The position numbers were made by a program, and so were the translations under genes. A model generated the notes under the pieces. That model was not told where the DNA came from and made no database searches. It was given only the letters and a program-made list of their open reading frames with translations. Positions 59,126 to 64,000 of a stretch of 64,000 nt of DNA are shown piece after piece. Source of the DNA: DSPP01 sp964607165 (GTDB lineage Bacteria > Zixibacteria > MSB-5A5 > DSPP01); contig CAZSIT010000007.1 in assembly GCA_964607165.1 (NCBI GenBank), positions 37,305 through 101,304 of the forward strand, given 5' to 3'. Positions within the stretch are counted from its first letter, which is position 1. Each line of letters begins with the position of its first letter.

Positions 59126-61152
59126 TTTAAAATTGGCAGGGTAATGGTGAAGGTTGTTCCGGCTGCGGCTTTACTTTCGACTTTTATATTTCCGCCGTGC
59201 TCGGAAATAATTCTCTGGGCAATCGCCAGCCCTATGCCGGTGCCGGTTGATTTGGTGGTGAAGTATGGTTCGAAAATTTTAGGCAGAACATCAGCGGAAA
59301 TGCCGGGACCGGTATCCCGAATAGTGATTTCGAGATTTTCTCCAACTGCCTTGTTTCTCAAGAAGAGCTTTCCTCCCTCTGGCGTGGCTTCGCAACCGTT
59401 ACGCACCAAATTAAATAATGCTTTTTTTAACTCCGTTGCATCAATTTCCAGATTGGCTTCGACCGCCGGGTCGATTTCCGTTTCTATCTCCTTCGGTTTC
59501 GCTTCCAGTTCGGCGGCAATGGACAATTCGTTCCAGAATGATTCCCACTTTGTCATCGTTCTTTTTAGCTGTTCGCTTCTCACCAGGCCAAGGAATTCGG
59601 TCACCGATTGATTGATGCGCCGGGCTTCCTTTTCCACCGTTGAAAGGAATTTTTCATATTCGGCTTGATTGCCTGTTACCGTAAACTCATTTTTCAGCCT
59701 TTGGGCCGCCATCGAAATGGTATTTAAAGGATTTCTTACCTCGTGCGCCACACCTGCCGCCAAATTTCCCAACAACGCCAGCCGCTCGCTTTTTTTCGCC
59801 TCCTCTTCCAATTTTTTTATGCGCGTCAAATCCCCTACCACGGCCACCGCCCCTTCCAATTTTCCATTTTGACCAAAGAGGGGAGAGGTGGAGCCTAAAA
59901 AGTATTGTTCCTTCTGTTGCAGCTGCCATCCGGTTTTTGGATGGCCGTTTTTTAGAACGTCGAGCAGCTGCAATTCATCTTTCGGAAAACACTCTTCTGC
60001 GGCACGGTTTGAATTGACTCCAAAAAGTCTTTCCGCCTGCCGGTTGGCTAAAGCGATTTGGCCCTGGGCATCGATGGCCACCACGGCCGCTTCCATATCA
60101 TCCAAGATTCTGTCGGTTGTTCCCTTCAGACGGGAAAGCGAGCTTTGCAGCGCTTTTACCGACTCTGCCGAGGCGAAGAGCCCGTAGGCAACCAGTCCCA
60201 AAATGAAAAGCAAAAGCGAAAAGAAAATAATCTGATACCGGAAGGAGGCGGAAATGGATTTGAAACCTTCCAGAGAAAGCCCCACTCGAAAAATAGAGGG
60301 CGGAAAATCCGGCACCGAAAAGAAGCGCACCGCTTCAAAGGCCTCGTTTCCCTCAAAATCGGTCAGGCGGCTGGCGAAAATCTTTTCACTCAAAGTTTTT
60401 TCCAAAAACTGGTCGCCCTGGATTTTGGTCATTCGGGAAACGTCCCGTGAGGCCAGGATAATGCCGTCCGCTGATTGCAAAACGACGTAAACTACTCCCG
60501 GAGAAGCGGCGATTTTCTGGACAAGATAGCCAAGGCCCACTTCTTCTTGAAAGTTGCGCATAAAAGTCTGGTCGGCAATTAAGTTAACAATTCCCTTGCG
60601 CGTGTGCACCAGACAGGCCAACCGCTCCCCGCCCAGGAGGTCATCCTCCAGACGGTAGGGGAAGACTTTGTGGCTCTCTTTGTTTTTTATAAAATTGGTC
60701 AGGCTGGAATCAAAACTCACAGAGGAATAAAAATCGTTGTCCCGGTCGAATGAGCTGGAAAAAAGAAGCTTCTTTTGATGTGAAATTAAGTTGATGTAAT
60801 CCAGCTCCGCTTCGTGGCTGATTTGGGAGAGGTCGTGGGCGGCAATCGAGTGGTTTTCCCATAGGTCGGCCACAAAATACCCCAAATCGGAAAGCCGGCT
60901 TTCCACCATACTTTCCAAAAGCTGGTTGGCCTTCAACGCATTGGTGGAAGCAAGAGAAAGCGTTTGCAAAAGCCCATCCGCCTCCTGCCCCATTAGCAAA
61001 AGCAGGTCTTTTTTGGACTTTTGGATGCCAAAAAACGCTAGACCGGAAAAAAGCAAAGCCAAAATTAGCGCAAAAAACAGGGTGGTTTTTAGGGTCAGCG
61101 CCCGTTGAAAACCCTGAGCGAAGTCGAAGGGCCGAAGGGGAGTTTGTGCCAT
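59122..61152 (-). CDS. Membrane sensor histidine kinase (partner of the NtrC regulator)
   Basis: A 676-aa protein. TM1 about 24-44, a periplasmic region of about 260 residues, TM2 about 306-327, PAS domain about 345-445 (RILDDMEAAVVAIDAQGQIA), HisKA with His470 in GVAHEVRNPLNTISMAAQRL, and HATPase_c about 555-676 (LVRNGCEATPEGG, IRDTGPGISADVLPKIFEPY, GTGIGLAIAQRIISEHGG). It phosphorylates the regulator encoded just downstream. The first 20 residues (RPFDFAQGFQ) come from the 20-bp dispersed repeat, so the true start might be a little further in. The ATG has no ribosome site. Confidence 0.93.
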   Translation of the reverse strand: MAQTPLRPFDFAQGFQRALTLKTTLFFALILALLFSGLAFFGIQKSKKDLLLLMGQEADGLLQTLSLASTNALKANQLLESMVESRLSDLGYFVADLWENHSIAAHDLSQISHEAELDYINLISHQKKLLFSSSFDRDNDFYSSVSFDSSLTNFIKNKESHKVFPYRLEDDLLGGERLACLVHTRKGIVNLIADQTFMRNFQEEVGLGYLVQKIAASPGVVYVVLQSADGIILASRDVSRMTKIQGDQFLEKTLSEKIFASRLTDFEGNEAFEAVRFFSVPDFPPSIFRVGLSLEGFKSISASFRYQIIFFSLLLFILGLVAYGLFASAESVKALQSSLSRLKGTTDRILDDMEAAVVAIDAQGQIALANRQAERLFGVNSNRAAEECFPKDELQLLDVLKNGHPKTGWQLQQKEQYFLGSTSPLFGQNGKLEGAVAVVGDLTRIKKLEEEAKKSERLALLGNLAAGVAHEVRNPLNTISMAAQRLKNEFTVTGNQAEYEKFLSTVEKEARRINQSVTEFLGLVRSEQLKRTMTKWESFWNELSIAAELEAKPKEIETEIDPAVEANLEIDATELKKALFNLVRNGCEATPEGGKLFLRNKAVGENLEITIRDTGPGISADVLPKIFEPYFTTKSTGTGIGLAIAQRIISEHGGNIKVESKAAAGTTFTITLPILK
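61112..61131 (+). repeat. 20-bp dispersed repeat in the 5' end of the sensor kinase gene
   Basis: CCCTGAGCGAAGTCGAAGGG preceded by GTTGAAAA on the plus strand, antisense to the kinase gene. Read on the gene strand it encodes PFDFAQG. Confidence 0.8.
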
Positions 61153-61214
61153 CGGGGCTAAAGTAGATAAGCTATGGGGGAAGTCAAGGTGAGCTTATCG
61201 TAGTGGCTGCACCG

Positions 61215-61244
61215 TTGACGGGGGCTAAGGAGATATGCTATACT
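61215..61244 (+). promoter_or_regulatory. Promoter TTGACG-N18-TATACT
   Basis: TTGACG (61215-61220), 18 nt, TATACT (61239-61244), 79 nt before the ATG at 61324. The spacer end GAGATATGC is shared with the promoter at 62926 (GAGATACGC). Confidence 0.6.
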
Positions 61245-61323
61245 CCAAGTATGTTACAAGTGAGGCAAACTAACTGCATTTCATGTGCATGAATCAATCA
61301 TTAGATAGGCGGCTACCACACGG

Positions 61324-61560
61324 ATGAATTCAAAACAAAGGACAGCCATAATCATTGCTGGCATTGTGATGATCCTTATGCTCCTCTTTCCACCGTTCCA
61401 GTTGCACTGGGGGCCGGGGAGAGTGTTTAACAAGGGATATGGATTCTTATTCGCGCCGCCCGACCACCGCGGAACTGTGGATGTGAGCCTACTCCTTATA
61501 CAGTGGTTACTCGTCGTTGTTCTTGGGCTTGGTGCGGTCTTCCTTTTCAAGGATCGGTAG
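61324..61560 (+). CDS. Small two-helix membrane protein, 78 aa
   Basis: Hypothetical. Two hydrophobic helices, TAIIIAGIVMILMLLFPPF (about 7-25) and LLLIQWLLVVVLGLGAVFLF (about 56-75), flank a short loop with Trp, Gly and Pro (HWGPGRVFNKGYGFLFAPP). This pattern recurs in small uncharacterised bacterial membrane proteins. The ribosome site is weak, but a good promoter lies upstream. It is 19 nt before the next gene, so probably co-transcribed. No function assigned. Confidence 0.65.
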   Translation: MNSKQRTAIIIAGIVMILMLLFPPFQLHWGPGRVFNKGYGFLFAPPDHRGTVDVSLLLIQWLLVVVLGLGAVFLFKDR

Positions 61561-61579
61561 TGAGACGCCGAGGATCGCT

Positions 61580-62104
61580 GTGAAAGATGAGATCATTATC
61601 GCGACGGATGAAGCTCTACGGCACGTGGTGGAGCCAAGATTTCTGCGGACGGAACGAGGTTTCCATGGGCAGTTCTATGCCGCTCTTCAACGGGTTCTTC
61701 AGGAAAGAGGGCTGCTTCAAGGCGGACGCGTCCTCGAGATGGAATACCAAAAGAGCACCCGCCACGGCACATCTCAGCGACCAGACATCGTCCTGCATAT
61801 TCCTACCGAGAACTCGGGCGCAGGAGTAGCCACGAATAACTTCGCTGTGTGGGCTCTGAAGCGAGGGGCCTCACTGAAACAAGCTCAGGCTGACTTTGAT
61901 AAGCTCGATGAGATGTTTGAGAGGCTTTGCTATTCCGTTGGCATCTTTATCAATATTGACAAGCAGGATAACTTCGCCCCTTTCTACAAGGGACAGTTTC
62001 CTGAGCGTCTGCAAACGGTCGCGGTATGGCTCGATTGTGGCATCGTAACAAAGTGGAGTGGCTACGATGAGCGCAGAATTAACAAGGCGTTGGGCGGGGT
62101 GTGA
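61580..62104 (+). CDS. Uncharacterised protein, possible PD-(D/E)XK-like fold
   Basis: A 174-aa cytoplasmic protein of no family I can name. I chose the GTG at 61580 with GAGG 6 nt upstream. The earlier in-frame codons overlap the membrane-protein gene. Residues about 55-100 read LEMEYQKSTRHGTSQRPDIV, then LHIP, NNFAVWALKRG: a conserved-looking Glu, PDIV strand and a later LKR strand. That loosely recalls the D...(D/E)xK core of restriction-like nucleases, but the ExK motif is not clear. A helical stretch follows (QAQADFDKLDEMFERL). It overlaps the next gene by GTGA, so the two are coupled. Confidence 0.6.
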   Translation: MKDEIIIATDEALRHVVEPRFLRTERGFHGQFYAALQRVLQERGLLQGGRVLEMEYQKSTRHGTSQRPDIVLHIPTENSGAGVATNNFAVWALKRGASLKQAQADFDKLDEMFERLCYSVGIFINIDKQDNFAPFYKGQFPERLQTVAVWLDCGIVTKWSGYDERRINKALGGV

Positions 62105-62742
62105 AAGAATCGGTGAGACAGAATGTTCCACAGTCGCGCGACGAGCTTGAAGGGCAGCTCGCGGATCAACTCTTATTCCTCAAGACTTCATGCGCTCTTT
62201 ATGACGCCAGCCAACTTCAGGAAGCCAAGCGCCTTGCCGTTGCTATCCGTGTGCTGCTACACGAATCCAGAGCATCTCGTTCGCTTCTAGGACAACTCGA
62301 TCTGAAAAATATTGCTTTTTTCGACACGACTAACGATCACAATCCGAACAATCTTCTCGCCCACTATGGGTTAGTTTCTATTCGTTTTAAAGATGGGCTG
62401 GCCGACTATGTAGCCATGTTCGACAATTCCCCAAGAGGTTCTGGTAAGATTGCTTCATTTGAACAATGGTGGAACAAGATTGTATTCATTGACTCAGGTC
62501 GCGCTGAGTTTTCGCGCAAAGATCTAGTGCTCGCTGTTGCAAATCAGGATGGTGGTGCGCATGTTGATCCTGAACTCACAGAAACATACGCCAGTTTGTC
62601 TCGTAACAACTCCCTCAATTGGAGTTTTACAGGACCCGGTGAAACCGTGCCTCTTGGAAATCCTGTCCCGCCTTCAATCCGTCAAATGACTCATGAACTC
62701 ATCAGGGCGCTTGAGTTACGCCAACCTCTTAATAAAGGGTGA
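62101..62742 (+). CDS. Uncharacterised protein, 213 aa
   Basis: A GTG start overlapping the previous stop (GTGA). Soluble, with no signal or membrane segment. Residues 12-65 are helical and conserved-looking (DQLLFLKTSCALYDASQLQE, then AKRLAVAIRVLLHESRASRS). The C-terminal half is beta-rich with a His/Asp-containing segment (ANQDGGAHVDPELTETYASL). I recognise no catalytic signature with certainty. Translational coupling to the preceding gene suggests that the two products act together. Confidence 0.6.
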   Translation: MKESVRQNVPQSRDELEGQLADQLLFLKTSCALYDASQLQEAKRLAVAIRVLLHESRASRSLLGQLDLKNIAFFDTTNDHNPNNLLAHYGLVSIRFKDGLADYVAMFDNSPRGSGKIASFEQWWNKIVFIDSGRAEFSRKDLVLAVANQDGGAHVDPELTETYASLSRNNSLNWSFTGPGETVPLGNPVPPSIRQMTHELIRALELRQPLNKG

Positions 62743-62859
62743 GAAAAGAACAGACAGACTAAAACGCCGAAATCACCAAGGACAGCGAAAGAAAGGCCAT
62801 TATCGCAACGGCGGAGATGGTGACGTGGTTGCGGAACTTGCCGGCGACCGGGTTGAAAA

Positions 62860-62879
62860 TCTTGAGCGTAGTCGAAAGG
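62860..62879 (+). repeat. Diverged copy of the 20-bp dispersed repeat
   Basis: TCTTGAGCGTAGTCGAAAGG preceded by GGTTGAAAA, in the gap 62743-63022. Apart from this copy and the promoter at 62926, I see nothing in that gap. Confidence 0.6.
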
Positions 62880-62925
62880 CGGGCTCAATCTCCTTCACGT
62901 TCCCTGCATCTCTCGGGCGGCTCCC

Positions 62926-62955
62926 TTGGCGGAGACTGGCGAGATACGCTATACT
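62926..62955 (+). promoter_or_regulatory. Promoter TTGGCG-N18-TATACT
   Basis: TTGGCG (62926-62931), 18 nt, TATACT (62950-62955), about 70 nt before the racemase gene. It resembles the promoter at 61215 in both boxes, in spacer length and in the GAGATAYGC next to the -10. Confidence 0.55.
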
Positions 62956-63022
62956 TTGACGTTATGATATCAGGAAACCAAATAATCAATAGTTAGCCGC
63001 GAAGGTAGCGCGAAAGGTTCTC

Positions 63023-63730
63023 ATGCGTAGAGCAAAGCATATCGGAATTGTGGCCGGTTCCGCAGAGGGTGCAGCCCTGTGTTATCGCACCATCTGCGTC
63101 GAGGGAGCGAACCTGTTCGGATCCTACGAGCACCCCGAAGTGACGATGCACACCCATTCCCCGGGTGAGTACATTCGGCCTCTACTCGATGGTCGCTGGG
63201 AAGAAGTCGGAGTTGCGCTGTTGTCTTCGGCAAGAAAACTAGCCAGCGTTGGAGCGGAACTTTTGATTTGCCCGGACAACACCCTTCACCGGGGGCTTGA
63301 TCTCGTGATCCAAGACTCGCCGGTCCCCTGGCTTCACATCGCTCAAGAAGTCGCTACGGTTGCGGCCGAACGAGGATTCAAACGGGTCGGCGTGCTGGGA
63401 ACGCGCTGGCTGATGGAAGGCGAAGTCTATCCCGGGAAACTTTCAGCCAAAGGCATCACCTACGAGTTTCCCGAAACGGAGGATCGCCAGCGTATCAACG
63501 ACATGATCATGGGCGAGTTGATATATGGCCGTTTTGAGTCAAACACGCGCCAATACTTTCAAAGCATGATCCGTGGGTTTGGACAACGTGGGTGCGATGC
63601 CGTCGTGCTCGGCTGCACGGAGATTCCGCTCCTGATCCGCGAATCAGATTCGTCTCTGCCGACGCTTGACTCGACCCGGATTCTTGCCCGTGCGGCGCTT
63701 CGCGAAGCAACCCGTGGCCTGCAGGCTTAA
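63023..63730 (+). CDS. Aspartate/glutamate racemase family protein
   Basis: A 235-aa protein of the Asp/Glu racemase superfamily with its two-domain pattern. The first catalytic loop is LLICPDNTLHRG (about 80-91) and the second is VVLGCTEIPLLI (about 200-211). The second has the usual Cys. In the first, the position just before NT, which is Cys in glutamate racemase and Thr in E. coli YgeA, is Asp, although a Cys sits two residues earlier. It may therefore act on another substrate or as a decarboxylase/isomerase relative. The ribosome site is AAAGG. It has its own promoter match upstream. Confidence 0.85.
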   Translation: MRRAKHIGIVAGSAEGAALCYRTICVEGANLFGSYEHPEVTMHTHSPGEYIRPLLDGRWEEVGVALLSSARKLASVGAELLICPDNTLHRGLDLVIQDSPVPWLHIAQEVATVAAERGFKRVGVLGTRWLMEGEVYPGKLSAKGITYEFPETEDRQRINDMIMGELIYGRFESNTRQYFQSMIRGFGQRGCDAVVLGCTEIPLLIRESDSSLPTLDSTRILARAALREATRGLQA

Positions 63731-63813
63731 CCATGCGCTACAGCCGACCGCATAATAGGCGATTGAATGGCCGAGCGTCGCTTTCGCGGGCATCTTATGC
63801 GGTACTTGAAGCG

Positions 63814-63837
63814 GTATCCGGGTTATTATACGGATAC
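63814..63837. promoter_or_regulatory. Inverted repeat GTATCCG-10-CGGATAC before the last gene
   Basis: Perfect 7-bp arms with TATAAA immediately after (63839-63844), upstream of the secreted-protein gene at 63894. It could be an operator, but this is a guess from position only. Confidence 0.3.
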
Positions 63838-63893
63838 ATATAAACTATGTTAGACCCCAAGGGACGACGACACCCCAGATTGGAGACTTAGGA

Positions 63894-64000
63894 ATGGCCC
63901 ATCGATCGCTTGCAAGTTTCGCCGTGCGCCTGGCGGCAGTTCTGTTGTCTGCCAACGCTCCGTCGGCATTCGGTTCCGGCGAACCTCAAGAATCGTTTCT
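63894..64000 (+). CDS. N-terminus of a secreted protein (cut by window end)
   Basis: The ATG has GGAG 8 nt upstream. The 35 visible residues (MAHRSLASFAVRLAAVLLSA, then NAPSAFGSGEPQESF) form a signal peptide with a probable cleavage near SAFG/SGE. The rest is outside the window, so no function can be given. Confidence 0.55.
   Translation, partial: MAHRSLASFAVRLAAVLLSANAPSAFGSGEPQESF

Noticed and set aside
61517..61579. Longer N-terminus for the 174-aa orphan protein
   Set aside because: It would overlap the membrane-protein gene by 44 nt, and the GTG at 61580 has a well-placed GAGG.
63725..63855. Possible integron attC site (GCTTAAC near the racemase stop, GTTAGAC at about 63849)
   Set aside because: The two heptamers fit the RYYYAAC/GTTRRRY pattern, but the inner arms do not pair well and the neighbouring genes lack matching sites, so chance is more likely.

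Overview
The window looks like part of the chromosome of an uncultured, probably Gram-negative bacterium of the FCB (Fibrobacteres-Chlorobi-Bacteroidetes) superphylum or a neighbouring candidate phylum such as Zixibacteria. This is an inference. It rests on five Hanks-type Ser/Thr kinases with TPR tails, secreted FG-GAP/dockerin proteins, TatC, lipoproteins and housekeeping genes that share no close synteny with model genera. Most of the window is densely packed. The accessory stretches are about 1.8-5.5 kb and 61.2-64 kb.

Layout. 0-2 kb: the 3' part of a GAF/degenerate histidine kinase/receiver protein. 1.8-3 kb: repeat-filled DNA. 3-5.5 kb: a Cys-rich orphan and a DUF262/DUF1524 (GmrSD-like) protein on the opposite strand. 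5.5-14.1 kb: a CrtI-like oxidoreductase, then a forward metabolic cluster (aroC, a MetE-like protein with a histone-H1-like tail, glyA, thiamine-binding protein, cutA, PPC protein, SAM hydroxide adenosyltransferase, nrdR, tatC). 14.2-39.6 kb: a signalling and surface-protein block with four Ser/Thr kinases, a secreted Xaa-Pro peptidase, three FG-GAP/dockerin proteins and two GAF-SpoIIE phosphatases. 39.7-48.3 kb: a YeiH-type transporter, an S9 peptidase, purF, a pgsA-DUF4013-DUF2085-recN operon and tRNA-Ala(GGC). 48.5-53.8 kb: a fifth, membrane-anchored kinase and an S41 peptidase. 53.9-61.2 kb: an envelope lipoprotein/DUF4384 operon and a DUF5666-like lipoprotein, each preceded by a sigma-54 promoter match, next to an NtrC-type regulator and its sensor kinase. 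61.3-64 kb: a small membrane protein, two uncharacterised overlapping genes, an Asp/Glu racemase-family gene and the start of a secreted protein.

How the genes work together. The kinases share a catalytic domain, a TolB/FlgO-like middle domain and TPRs, and three share a near-identical 5' leader. The two giant FG-GAP genes lie back to back with a kinase and with a phosphatase respectively, across copies of the same 262-bp block. The FG-GAP proteins resolve into whole seven-bladed propellers (7+7+7, 7+7+7 and 7) capped by dockerins. The NtrC/sensor pair very probably drives the neighbouring lipoprotein genes through sigma-54.

Short repeats run through the window. They include palindromes with a GTAG foot (REP-like) and a 20-bp element of consensus CCCYGAGCGNAGYCGARGGG. 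The 20-bp element lies between genes and also inside at least three coding regions, where it is read in different frames or strands.
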